A stretch of 64,000 bases of DNA from Ophioceras dolichostomum (lineage: Eukaryota; Ascomycota; Sordariomycetes; Magnaporthales; Ophioceraceae): contig PYST01000028.1 of NCBI GenBank assembly GCA_003049485.1, positions 142,773-206,772 of the forward strand, read 5' to 3'. The notes below the pieces were generated by a model. That model saw only the letters and a list, made by a program, of their open reading frames with translations. It was not told where the DNA came from and searched no databases. Each line of letters begins with the position of its first letter. Position 1 is the stretch's first letter. Shown in pieces: positions 35,618-47,176 of this stretch. Position numbers and translations under genes: made by a program.

Positions 35618-38600
35618 ATGAACAACCTTCTTTCCAAAGAACAACGAACCTTGTTCGATATCATCGATAGGCTCCGATCCCATGGAGTAGGCAAGGTTGT
35701 TGACCTCCCAGAGATCATCGTCTGCGGTGACCAGTCCGCGGGCAAGAGCTCCGTGCTAGAGGCGTTGTCGGGTGTGCCGCTCCCCACGAAGGACGGTCTC
35801 TGCACTCGGTTTGTCACCGAGCTGGTTCTCCGCCGCGACCAGACCCCCAGCGTCAAGATTTCTATCCTACCTGGCCTTGAAAGGTCTGCAGAGGATGCCG
35901 AGAAGCTCCATGGCTTCGGTGATGGCATCCTGGCCGGCGACCTCCAAGATATTGGAGGGTTTGGAGCAATTATCGAGAAGGCCAAGAAGGCCATGGGCCT
36001 ATCTGAGATGAAGCGGTTCAGTACCGATGTTCTCCGTATCGAAATCAGCGGCCCGGAGCAGGCGCATCTCACCATGGTCGATCTGCCAGGCCTCTTCCGC
36101 GCCGGCAGCCAGGAACAGTCGGCAGATGACGTTGAGACCGTGAACAGGATAGTGTACGAGGCCATGAAAAGACCGCGGAGCATCATCCTTGCCGTTGTGT
36201 CAGCCAACACCCTGTTCAACAACCAAGAGATAACGGAGCTAGCGAGGAAGCTGGACCCGAAGAGGGTGCGAACCCTGGGCCTCATCACCAAGCCGGATCT
36301 GCTCATTCCCGGCTCCGACACTGAACAGAGCTTCCTCCGACTGGCGCAAAATCGCGATGTCGTCTTGAAACTTGGCTGGCACGTGCTCAAAAACCGGAGC
36401 TTCCAGATGAAGGACGCCACTGTCTCCGAACGCGACAAAGACGAGGAGAATTTCTTCCGTGAGGCACCTTGGCTGGCGGTCAGCAAGGGTAGCCTTGGAG
36501 TGAAGGCCCTGCGAAGCCGGTTGAGCGTCATTCTCCACGCCCAAATCCTGCGACACCTCCCAAGCCTTATCCAAGAGACGCAGATTCGCATTTCCGAGTG
36601 TAGAGACGAGCTCACGAAGCTGGGGGAGCCCCGCAGCACGACGAGTGAACAGCGCCGCTATCTCCTCGTCGTAAGCCAGAAGTTTTCGACGCTGATGCGC
36701 GCAGCGGTGGATGGAAACTACAGCGACCCCTTCTTTGGTGATGCACTCACCAAAACCGGCTACTCTCGTCGGCTCCGTGCTGTCGTGCAGAACTCCCTGC
36801 AGGCCTTCGGAGAGCAAATGAAAAGCAGCGGGAAGACGCATACCGTCTTCGAGGAGGAGGTGCTACCGCCTGCGGTGCCTGCAAACGCAATTTCGCGGGA
36901 TGATTATATAAAAAAGGTCAGCAGGCTTATGTTGCGGAGTCGGGGGTGCGAGCTTCCTGGGACTTTCAACCCTCTAGTCATCGGCGACCTTTTCAACGCC
37001 GAGAGCGAACCGTGGCGTGAGATTCTGCAGTCAACCAAGGATGGCATCCTCAAATCGGTTGAGCTTGCAGCCTCGGAGATCCTCGCGCACGTGGTCGTCG
37101 ACCTCGTCCGGGTCAAAATTGGCCGGCTCGTCGACGCCGGAATCAGCAGACTCAAGTCTCGGGTGCAGGAGCAACTGGACGAACTCCTCCTATCGTACAG
37201 TGCAGGTCACCCGATCACCTATGATAACCTACTCACCGAAACAGTGCAGAGGATCCAGCACAAGCGGCGATTGCAACGGATAGCAATACTCAAGAGAGAA
37301 ACGTTCACCTCTGTCAGCCTTGAGGCGATCCGAGGGGGTGAGCAGTACGATAAGTCCCAGGCAGGGTTCGCTGCGGAGATGCTTGATCTCCTGAGGAAGA
37401 TCGAGGACACGGAGCCGGACATGACCACATATTCTGCGTCCCTGCTGGTCGATTTCGCTGAAGCATACTATAAGGTCTGTAAGTCCTAAACTTAATCTTC
37501 TCAGCCAAAGCACAATGCCGGCGACACCTCTCGCCATGCTCGTGAGAACTTGAACGCTAACTTTCCCATGAATTGCACAATTGTTAGGTCGCCCTGAAAA
37601 CTTTCATCGACGCAGTAAGCATGTACGGGATCGAGCAGCGGCTGCTGCGTGACCTGGCTTCGCTATTTACACCGGAGACCGTCTTCGGGCTTGACGACGA
37701 AGCTGTCGGCCGACTGGCTGCGGACGACGAAGCGACCATTACGGACAGGGTTAAATGCAAGGAGATGCTCCAGTCTCTCGAAAACGGCCTGACCGATCTG
37801 AAAAGCCTGCACAATTGCCGCGTGGCTGTGCTCGAAGCAGGTACGAAAGAATGCTATTTCCTTATTGTCAAATTGGTGGTTCCCCCTCTTTTACCCTACG
37901 CACCTTTCAGAGATTCTTACTAGATCGTTCACAGATGTTGCTTCCGGTGATGAAGAGTCCGAAGAGGAATGGGAGCTGTCGTCACCCAATAAGGGAACCT
38001 TCGACAAAGTCAATGGATTGTTTAGGAAGCCCAACGAAAAACTGGGGGGTCGAGATGCGTCTCAGAGCGAGACGCAGACAAAGCCAGGTAGTATTTTCAG
38101 CTCACCTGCGCCTTCCTCGTCAAACGGCGGGTCGTCGACGAAGCCAGGTAGTATTTTCAGCTCACCTGTGCCTTCCTCGTCAAACGGCGGGTCGTCGACG
38201 AAGCCAGGTAGTATTTTCAGCTCACCTGCGCCTTCCGCATCCAACGGCGGGCCGTCGACGAAGCCAGGTAGTATTTTCAGCTCACCTGTGCCTTCCTCGT
38301 CAAACGGCGGGTCGTCGACGAAGCCAGGTAGTATTTTCAGCTCACCTGCGCCTTCCGCATCCAACGGCGGGCCGTCGACGAAGCCAGGTAGTATTTTCAG
38401 CTCACCTGTGCCTTCCTCGTCAAACGGCGGGTCGTCGACGAAGCCAGGTAGTATTTTCAGCTCACCTGCGCCTTCCGCATCCAACGGCGGGCCGTCGACG
38501 AAGCCAGGTAGTATTTTCAGCTCACCTGTGCCTTCCTCGTCAAACGGCGGGTCGTCGACGAAGCCAGGTAGTATTTTCAGCTCACCTGCGCCTTCCTCGT

Positions 38601-39067
38601 CAAACGGCGGGTCGTCGACGAAGCCAGGTAATATTTTCAGCTCACCTGTGCCTTCCTCGTCAAACGGCGGGTCGTCGACGAAGCCAGGTAGTATTTTCAG
38701 CTTGCCTGCGCCTTCCGCATCCAACGGCGGGCCGTCGACGAAGCCAGGTAGTATTTTCAGCTCACCTGTGCCTTCCTCGTCAAACGGCGGGCCGTTGACG
38801 AAGCCAGGTAGTATTTTCAGCTCACCTGTGCCTTCCTCGTCAAACGGCGGGTCGTCGACGAAGCCAGGTAATACTTTCAGCTCACCTGCACCTTCCACAT
38901 CAAACGGCGGGTCGTCGACGAAGCCAGGTAGTATTTTCAGCTCACCTGCACCTTCCACATCCAACGGTGGGCCGTCGACGAAGCCAGCCAGTGTTTCCGA
39001 TACACCGCCTTTCAAATTATTCGGGATCTCGGCGCCGCCAAAGTCAGGCCTCTTCCCCGGCGGCTGA
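35618..39067 (+). CDS. Dynamin-like GTPase with minisatellite-encoded repeat tail
   Basis: Three exons, 35618-37474, 37588-37840 and 37911-39067, predict 1088 residues. The first donor is unusual (AAG/GTCTGT) but the join YYK/VALKTFIDAV is the one that fits the family; the second is GTACGA...TTTCAG. GTPase motifs are complete: P-loop GDQSAGKSS (37-45), DLPG (155-158), TKPD (224-227). A helical middle/stalk region follows and a GED-like end around the first intron. This is the Mx-like branch common in fungi, lacking PH or PRD domains. After an acidic linker (SGDEESEEEWEL) the tail carries 15 copies of a 20-residue unit, TKPGSIFSSPAPSSSNGGSS and variants. The tail is low-complexity and FG-nucleoporin-like in composition; its role is unknown. 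The gene is head to head with the SLIP-GC-like gene. Confidence 0.9.
38078..38977 (+). repeat. 15-copy 60-bp coding minisatellite
   Basis: Fifteen units of exactly 60 bp, followed by a partial divergent unit. Copies alternate between an A form (CCTGCGCCTTCCGCATCCAA) and a B form (CCTGTGCCTTCCTCGTCAAA), giving a 120-bp higher-order period over the first ten or so units. The last two units are more diverged. All six frames are nearly free of stops because of the composition. Confidence 0.97.
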
Positions 39068-40424
39068 TATGACGATGTTGATTTATTTTTGGTAGTCGGC
39101 TGGTGGCGCCGCCATACTCTTCTCACTTTCCCTATGCGTTTAAGATGTGCTAGCGACTATTTAGTAATAAGAAAACAGGGCCAGTTGAAACGGCAAAAGG
39201 CCTGCCGCAAGACCTAGCGTATCAAATCCTTAGCCCGTTAGGGCATACGCGCATTTGTAATACAATCCGCATCCCGGAGTTCTAATCCAAAGTGAGCTGG
39301 TTCTCGGCCGTGAAGAAAGAAAAGAATACGGCAGGTGAGGCCCCAATGATAAGTTGGGTGGGGCTGAGCGACTGGAGGGGCAGCGTCACGAGTCTGGTCC
39401 TGAACATGGCCGCCAGATCATTCCAGCAGTATTGAATGGTAGAAGAGGTTCCCTGTTTACCGTCCTCCGGTGCAAGATGGGTGAGATGGGTGATGGGGAA
39501 AATGACGAGTGGGGAGATTCCCCTGGCAATGATAGCTCGGGTTACGAGATTTTCTGAGCGAGCACTCACTCAGACTTTACCTCGGACAGATTTCAGAGTA
39601 AAGTTCGGTAGCCAGAACAAATTGAGCGAAGAGCCGGGACTCGGCAAGCGGCGGCGCCAGTAGGCTTTGCGATCGAGTTCAGGGCTTGGGTCAGCTGTGG
39701 TGGGCCAGACTTTTCGGTTTTTTCCAAGCAAACTCTCCATGGCTTGTCCGTCCGGGCTGCTAGAAGTCGGTGCAAGATGCCGCGCGGCAGGTCCAGATGC
39801 GGGTAGCATCTCTCCGGCAGGCCACCTAGTCCCAGCGCGGCGTACCGCGGGGTAACCAGGCCCCGGAGCCAGCTGTCTCTTCCGTGGCGCCCTTGAGCTC
39901 GTGCGGCAGCTCTGAGTCCGGGTACCATTGGCCGGGCGTCTTTTGGGACTTGGAGGGTCGTGCCTTTCCTGGCCATTTCGTCTGCGGCAAGGAACTGCGA
40001 TCACTTCGATCAGAGGAGCTGATCGAAGCAATAGACCTCGAGAAATTGCGATCGTTTGCGATCATCCATCCACCAGAGTATTCCTATATAACACACGTTC
40101 TCTACTTCTATAGCTTAGTTAGTTCTTGACTACTGGCTCAGTAGTAGTCAATCTCGACAATACATCTGATTCTCATCAGAGACCGATCATCATAGAAGCA
40201 CGCATCCGCAACCTGAACTGTCTACCTTAAGAACAACCACCTTCTGGCCATTGATCCTTCCTCTTATCCAGGTCCAAGGATTGAGTGATCGTTACATCGC
40301 CTTCCTAAGTTATTCTCTCAAGATTTCCACCAACAAAGTTTACTGCTTTTCTTATCCACCCACCGCCTTCCTATTCCACCCACAGCCTTCCCAATTAACC
40401 CCTCCCCAACCCCCTCCCAATCCA

Positions 40425-40472
40425 CCGCCCTCTTCATTTACCGCCCTCTTCATTTACCGCCCTCTTCATTCA
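40425..40472 (+). repeat. Three 16-bp tandem repeats
   Basis: The unit is CCGCCCTCTTCATTTA, with a T-to-C change in the third copy. It lies in a C/T-rich stretch without coding potential. Confidence 0.9.
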
Positions 40473-40542
40473 CCGCCTTCCTAATTCGTGCCTGTAACAC
40501 CACATAGCACAGCTCACCTGTGGGAGCTCGTTCCTCCACTGT

Positions 40543-40638
40543 GACAAGCAACTTCCGTTGCGATAAGCAACCTCCGTTGCGATAAGCAACCTCCGTTGCG
40601 ATAAGCAACCTCCGTTGCGATAAGCAACCTCCGCTATG
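40543..40638 (+). repeat. Five 19-bp tandem repeats, each a small hairpin
   Basis: The unit is GATAAGCAACCTCCGTTGC; the first and last copies are slightly diverged. Inside each intact unit GCAAC and GTTGC can pair around the loop CTCC, so the array could form a row of identical 5-bp hairpins. No gene is adjacent. Confidence 0.9.
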
Positions 40639-42627
40639 ATTGCCAGCCTTCACCTTAGTCCATGTGTTCCTGTCGGCAGTCCCGTTTCAGACTGGTCCAT
40701 CCAGCACCACGTGACCGTCTCGTGCACGGTCCCGAAAAGCCCTGCGACTTACTCAACCATGTCACCGAACCTTCACGCTTCACGTACCAAGGCCGCCCAT
40801 CATTCTACACCTCTAATTGCTCTCGACACAAATTCGCATCGATCAATGCCCCTTTCATTTCCCAAGTCCGTACATCGACCAATAGTGCAATTGCCGGGCC
40901 ACACCTGGATGCGCAAGCTGATGTTGTTGGCATAGTCAAGTGCCCGGTTTTTGGACAGGTCTGTCGCCCGGCTCAGGTATGGTTCCCGGCCGACAAAAGA
41001 CACGACAATCCACTTGACAATGGGAGAAGGGAGGAAGAATGCGGAGGCGTCCAGTGAGAGATCACGGCCTTTAACTGCGCAGATTGCTTGCTCGCTCGCC
41101 TGCACCTCACGCAGGTGAACCCCTCGAGGCAGCACATGCGTTCTGACCCACGAGAGCCGTTGGCGGCGCAATCACACTCCCAGAAATGGAGCACGTCTTG
41201 TTGCCGCCGCAAGTAATTCACTCGGAGCTTGAGCTCGGAAGAGAGGCCGCGCGAATGTGAGTCCATGCTTCAGGTGTGGGCTGCCGCCGACCTGTGTGAC
41301 ATTCGACTCGATCATCGCCCTTGAGCTAACCAGATCGACTCCACCAGATCCAAAAATGGCAGGGCCAAAAAGAGGCGAAAGGATGTGAGGAGGGAGAAGA
41401 GCAGGCGCAACTACTGTGTCCGGACCACCGGAATAGCCTCGACGACGACGGACGCCCTCGACAGCTTCCATTTTGCCTGACAGGCCCGTGACCGACACCC
41501 GAAATTAAGTCCGAGCAGCAGAAACAGCGGCAGCGCCCGGGGAACACACATATTCGCATTAATCGAAATTTTCGTATGTTCTACCTGCTGCCGAACAAGT
41601 AGTAGGGATGACCCCAGGCTGGACATCAGGCGCGCAAGGAGAGCCAACAAAAAATGCAGAGGCAGGGGAGATCTCCCATCTGTCGGAGAGTCCGTTAGAG
41701 GCTTAATCAGGAGGCCACTTCCCGCAATCTAAGCGCCTGTTCGTCGTGGTCGGACCGATTGTGACAGAACGGAAGGCACGGGGTCGACTTGATTTGATCC
41801 AACCGGATCGGCTTCCGCAGGTTGCAACCGGCATGTTGGGTTGGATGTTGGTTAGCATAGCAGGGAACCGTAAGTCGGCAAGGAAGAACGGTTTGGAAAG
41901 TGTGGCCTCGCTACTGAAGTCATGAAAGGGCAGCCAATGAGAACACATTGCTCCTAGATGTGTGTCAGATGACTAGGAGGCGATGGCAAGGCAGATACGA
42001 ACCCAGAGCGTCTAGGTTAAGATGGCAGACTCGAGGCAGTTTCGGGGGATGATATGCTGCTGCTAATGATATTAGGATGTGGTAAAAAAATGAGACAGGG
42101 GTGGGATGAAGAGAAATGGGACATTATTGTCCTTTCACCACACATCATCACTCATCGTTTTCTGGCTTCCCAGGCCCAGACCTCGCACCTGGTCACCCGC
42201 GGCTCTCTACATCAGAATATGGTAATCTTTGTTCTAGCTAGCCGCACAGCCCAGATGAAGCTTTCCACTTATTTCTAGTACTGTCTTCAATCTGCCACGT
42301 GGAGTTATGGCATGGCACAATGATCCGGGTCAATCGCTTCCATAATCTGCCATAGCAGAAAGTTCTCGTTCCTGTGAACGGCAGAAAAACTCACTGTGAC
42401 TGGTGCTATATTCCGTCCTGGTAGAATTTCCAATTTTAATTGGACGTATGCGAGCACCCCCTGTTAGTGCTGGCAGAAAAATCCCAACCTATTGGTTTCT
42501 CAAGATGGTGGATTTTTCGACTTTGGCAGAAAGGTTCACTTTGATTAGACACTTCCATTGTCTTGCCGGTAGAAACTCTGGCTATGATTGGATCACTTGC
42601 ACTACAGCACAAGTGCGACCGCACTAC

Positions 42628-42697
42628 ATTGCACTAGGGCGCTCTTATGCGCTGGGAGCTGCGAGTCAAGGCTGCGCGGGCCCCCAAGGCACGCCAT
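42628..42697 (+). repeat. Left arm of 70-bp inverted repeat pair
   Basis: Begins ATTGCACTAGGGC and ends AAGGCACGCCAT. It matches the reverse complement of 47838-47907 at 66 of 70 positions with no gaps. All four differences are G/A or C/T transitions. Arms point toward each other and enclose the Ulp1/JmjC gene. Both contain the same short coding-like start, MRWELR(V/I)KAARAPKARH. Confidence 0.9.
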
Positions 42698-43323
42698 GCC
42701 ACAACAGGGCGAGCAATGTAGGAATAGCTAAGCAAAAGCGAGAGAATGTGTCTACATGGGACAATGGACTAAAGATTACCAGAGGCGCTCCAGCACGAGG
42801 CGGTGCATTGTCCATGTATCTGTGGTATTACGTAAGCAGATTTTTGATTATATAATCTAAGGGACAAAACTTCGAAACTGTCCGTTAGATTACGTAACCA
42901 AGGTTCCACGGGCTGTTAATTCTCGGTGGTGCCGTTTAGATATTGCAAGCCGCTATAGGTCTCGGTGTCAGACAATATGGTACACTGAGCAGAAGAGGGT
43001 TGGTAATTGGATTGATGATTGAAAGAGTGATTGCTTGGCTGTTGATTGCTTCGTTCTTGATGATTGTTGCTTGGTTGGTTCCTGTCTCACTCCCCATTGT
43101 CTTGTAGATGCGAGCTGCCCGCTAATTATCTGTAGAAAACGGACAAGGTCTGTCTGTGCACCTAGAGACTCCAACAGCGGTGATCCTGAGACCGTCTGAC
43201 CTATCTGAGACTCGGGCACTAAGGAACGTCCCTGTTAGATTCTCTATCTCCGTTGCCCCCAAACTTATACAGTAGCCGAAGACCTCTTGTGAACACTCAT
43301 CCGTTCTCTGCCAACCTCACGTA

Positions 43324-46300
43324 TCATTGTTCGAACAACGAGATGAGTTGTTCACGCGACATGCCATCCAAGACGTCGTCCTTCATATCCTCCCAATGCC
43401 TCCTCCTGTACTCTGTGCAGTTCTGGATCGACCTGACCCACTCTTCTCCTAACCTGTTCAACCTCTCTACATCGGGACATTTTTTCAGAGCCGATTGAAA
43501 CCTTGTACAATCTGCCTCAGACTCGACCTCATTGTAGTGACGTAGGACGATGTCGCCAGTATGGGAAGGCAGGAAGGCTCGAAGATGCGGGTAGGATCCA
43601 AAGGGCACGAGCAACTTGCGATGTCGGGATAGCCGTTTGGATACAGATTCCCGATCGATTCCCCACAATTTTGCTAGTGAGTTTATTAGAGTCGTCGGTA
43701 ATCTTCTGAGATCTCTTGCCGTTTTGATCGCCTCCGCCTTTTCTGCACCAGTTGTTTTGTAGATGAATGTTAAGAGGGAGTAAAGCTCTGACTTTGATTG
43801 GAGGCTGGCGCCGAGGTTGTAACATTTGAGCACCTTTTCTTCCTCTGACCCGCTGATGCCCAGGTTGGGTTCACTGAGTCTCCAGGCAGTAATGGTACGC
43901 ATAAATCGCCGCAGTCCAACCCTGCCAGTCAGATTGGCTGCCAGTTGCTCTGGAGTTGGATTGGCTTTCTGCAACTTCGAGGACCGTTCGGCGGGAGATT
44001 GGGGGGCGCCCCGCTTGCTTGGAGTAGTTGAGCCTGAAGGAATCTGGGACATAGGACTCTGCTGCTCTGCGTTTCCCGTAGGTAGCCTCCGTGATGTCTG
44101 GTGGGCTAAGTTCGCCTTTTTCGGCGATGCAACTGTAGGAATTTGATGGTCGGGCACCCTTTTTCTTCGAAGGCTGTATCGCGAAAGGCATAGTACTCTA
44201 TCCTCGTCTTCGCCATCTTCTGCTTCTTCGACATCTTTATCGACCATGCTGAAATTGCAACCCTGCTCCCCAACAAGCGCCACCAGTCCGCACTCTGAAC
44301 ACACGAAGACCTCCTCTTTGGGGAACGCCGGCTCTCCTTGAGGCACAATGTTGATAGCGACGGCCAATGACGTTGTCGAGTTGACGACGCAGTGGTACTG
44401 CCCGGACCGGGTCACCACCATCTCGCCAGGTCCCTGGACAACGACTTCATATGCAATTCCCCAGTCATCTAGCTGCTCTGGACAAATGAACAATGCCAGA
44501 TGTCGCAGCCACTGGTCACAGAGGCGTTGGTCTTGAGGGATGCCCTTAAGCTCTCGCACCTGCTTTTCAAACTCGGTCCCGTCATCGGCGATCAGGATCC
44601 ACAACTTCCACCCCCTCAGATTGAGGTTGACAGACCAAAGACCAGCGTCTTCACGATGCCACGCTGTGCCAGTTTCAGATCCTCCCCAATGCACCCACTG
44701 TGTGGTTACTCCGCTGATATGCTGGCTTGGCTCTATACTTCTCGCCAGCCGCCACTCTTCGAGCACGCGACCCGGATTTAGAAGTTTGAACGGAGCATCG
44801 TCGCTGTGCGGACCTACGAAGTAGGGTTTTAAGTCGCCCTCTCCCTCGGCATCGGTCGAACAGTCGTTTAGAAACTTCTTGGACTGCTCCAACGTTGGGC
44901 GTTCCACGGCGTCAAACTCGGGAATCGTGAGACGTTGTCTGAATTCCTTGGGACCTCGCGCCTCTAGATAGACGACGCCATTCGCACTCGTATAGCGGAC
45001 GGCGAGGACAGCTGCATCTTTCTTGGGCCCGAGCCATTCACGGATCTGGGTATTGTCGACACTCGGTAGCTCTAAGCCCTCAATCTCGACAAGGCTGCAG
45101 CCAGGGTCCAACTTCTGCAGAAGCTCGTCCAGTTCGCCCATATTTTTGACGGGGAAGGATGTTTTATCCATGTTGGGGGTTCCCTCGGACCCGGAACCCT
45201 CGGAGCCTGGACGAAGGGTGACCGGTCGGCCTTGCGCAGATTTTCGCCTTCGGAGTAGACTAGGGTCTGAGTTTGGACTGTCTGGTGTCTCGTCGAGGCA
45301 GAGTTGAGCTTGGCGGCCGTTGGGGAGCGGGCAGCGTTGCTTAGCCTGGGTAACAGGTCCGCCGATAGACTCGGGAGCGGCGGCTTCCCCTGAATCTATG
45401 TCCATCGGGTCTTCCTCTGAGGTGCATGGACTGGTGAGAGATGCAGCGGACTGGGGAGCGGAATCCAAATGAGAGGAGTCCGAGTCGTCATGTTGGACAA
45501 AAAGTGGCGGATCTCTATGCTGAGTCCCTGCGAGATCAGCGGATGATACAATGACATCTGGTGAGTTTGGACCAGGGAGGTCATCCAGTGCAGAGAGATC
45601 CAGTTGTCGCATGAGTTCGGCCTCCGTGCTGGGCATAGATGCGGTTGGGGTTTCGACTTGTGCATAGGCTTTGGCTCCGTCCTGGCTGCGGTCGATGCGG
45701 GATTGGAGCAGTTCCTTGAGGTAAAACAACCTCACTTCAGCTGGTTCCTGGATTTCCTTGTGGATTTCCTTGTCTCCACCGAAATAACGCCGTACAACAT
45801 CGAGACAGCGGAAGGCACAGAGGTTACCGCCATATGACGGGAGCTAAACTTATTGGTTAGAAAAGTCATAAGCCAGAAATGTGGATGAGGTTTCTTACTT
45901 TATTTTTCGTGCCCCTCAAACGACCCAGCGCGTCAGCATATTCCTTCATCGACTTCTTGTGCATTTCCGGGCTCATTCCCCAGCTGTGGAACTTTTTATC
46001 TGTCTTGTCAATGATGGCGACGACCCAGTGATCTTTGCCGGACTCGCTAAGCTGATCTTCGCAGTTGACATGGTAGGGCCTGACGGTCCCATGCGCAGCC
46101 TGTTCGGTCAGTTTCGTAGCAGGAGCATCTAGTACGTAGTTCCCAGGTACGCTAAGCAGCAAAAGTTCGAATAGTATGGCGCCGCAGATGCGCTGGTCGA
46201 GGTTGAACTGATCCACATCTGGGCAGTACTGGCCCGTTTTAATGAGTTGCTTAAGCTGTTCTGGGTATGGCCCGGTCAAACGGGGTAACTTGGCCGGCAG

Positions 46301-47176
46301 AGAGACCCTTGGCGACTTGATCGTGTCAACATGGATTGGCAAAGTGCGTGTACCTTCTGGGGCAGTCTCAGTCTCGGCTTGCGATGGGGATGAACCGGTC
46401 GTGGCATAGGTCTGGGTGTCAGGCGTCGCGTCGACCATGTCAACATCCGCCTCTAGAGGCAGGGCGTCTCGCTGGGTTGTCCCGACGGGTATGAGGAGCC
46501 GCGGTGGAGAATGCGGGGCCGTAAGGGCAGGTTCAGGCCTATGCACAGTCCGCTGGGACGCAGCCTCGGCGTCCGCATCCTTCGCAGCTTCCGCTTGCGC
46601 AGCCCGTTCTTCGGCTTGCGCAGCCCGTTCTTCGGCTTGCGCAGCCCGTTCTTCTGCGGCCCTCTTCTCTGCTTCTGCGGCCTGAGCCCGCTTGTCCGCG
46701 GCTTCCTTCGCAACGCGGAGTGCAGCAATCTCGGCAATCTCGGCATGCTGTGTGCTTTCAGGTGTAGGCGAAACAGGCGAGGGTATTTCGGCGGGTGTAG
46801 TCTTGGAACGCTCAAACTCGGCCAAAAGTTCATCCCGCACTTGCGCTTTGATGTGCGCCCGCAGCTGGTCGTCGTCGGGAGACTGTGGGGTTGGCGCAGG
46901 GCCCAGGTTCTCGAGGAGCTTTCGGAGGTCAGCAAGCTGAGCCTTGAGTAGGGTGTTCTCTTGCTTTAGATCAGCCTGATCGACATTGGAAGCCGTAGGT
47001 CGAGAGTTGACAGGAGTGAACGAAAAGGTGGTGGAGCTCGAAGTTGTGGCACGTTCGGGAACCGTGGGCGTGAGTTGGCGACGAGATTTCAATTTGTTAA
47101 TAAACTGTTTCATCTCGTCAGGCAATTGATTCAACTCCTCGAGCGAGAGGAAGACGCCCCGTGTGTCAGCCGCCAT
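43324..47176 (-). CDS. Protein with Ulp1-like protease and JmjC-like regions
   Basis: Two exons, 47176-45899 and 45843-43324, with a 55-bp intron (GTAAGA...TTTAG), predict 1265 residues. The ATG at 47176 was chosen because upstream codons are repetitive His-rich leader. Order: a charged N-terminus, a coiled coil at about residues 150-210 with three RAAQAEE heptads, then a Ulp1 (C48)-like region with DHWVVAIID (His383). The splice then produces SYGGNLCAFRC (Cys435), matching the His...Cys order of SUMO proteases. After an acidic Ser-rich linker, a JmjC-like fold has GTAWHREDAGLW (H822-x-E824) and GQYHCVVN (His910), the iron-ligand pattern of oxygenases. A basic C-terminal third (WEDMKDDVLDGMS end) is unrecognised. 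Catalysis is unproven; protease assignment is weaker than JmjC. The gene sits between inverted repeats, so it may be element-borne. Confidence 0.75.

Larger units (their letters stand above)
39068..43323. other. 4.2-kb region without a supported gene
   Basis: Several frames of 60-150 codons show no family motif. Bases about 39960-40250 look like regulatory sequence of an old mobile element (TATATAACACACG near 40085 and short inverted pieces such as GATCACTTCGATC), but no partner LTR was found. Two short tandem arrays lie at 40425-40472 and 40543-40638. The left arm of a 70-bp inverted repeat pair is at 42628-42697. Confidence 0.5.

Noticed and set aside
35578..36639. 353-codon minus frame opposite the dynamin GTPase domain
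   Set aside because: The + strand has complete G1, G3 and G4 motifs; the antisense frame has none.
38062..39126. 354-codon minus frame and a 347-codon alternative + frame (37755-38798) in the minisatellite
   Set aside because: Both arise from a 60-bp repeat without stops in several frames. Only the frame spliced to the dynamin exons has upstream domain support.
39960..40250. Solo LTR of a second retroelement
   Set aside because: TATA-like and short inverted sequences suggest it, but no TG...CA bounded repeat, partner copy or target duplication could be found by eye.
40543..40638. CRISPR-like array
   Set aside because: Units are contiguous 19-bp tandem copies without spacers, in a eukaryotic genome.
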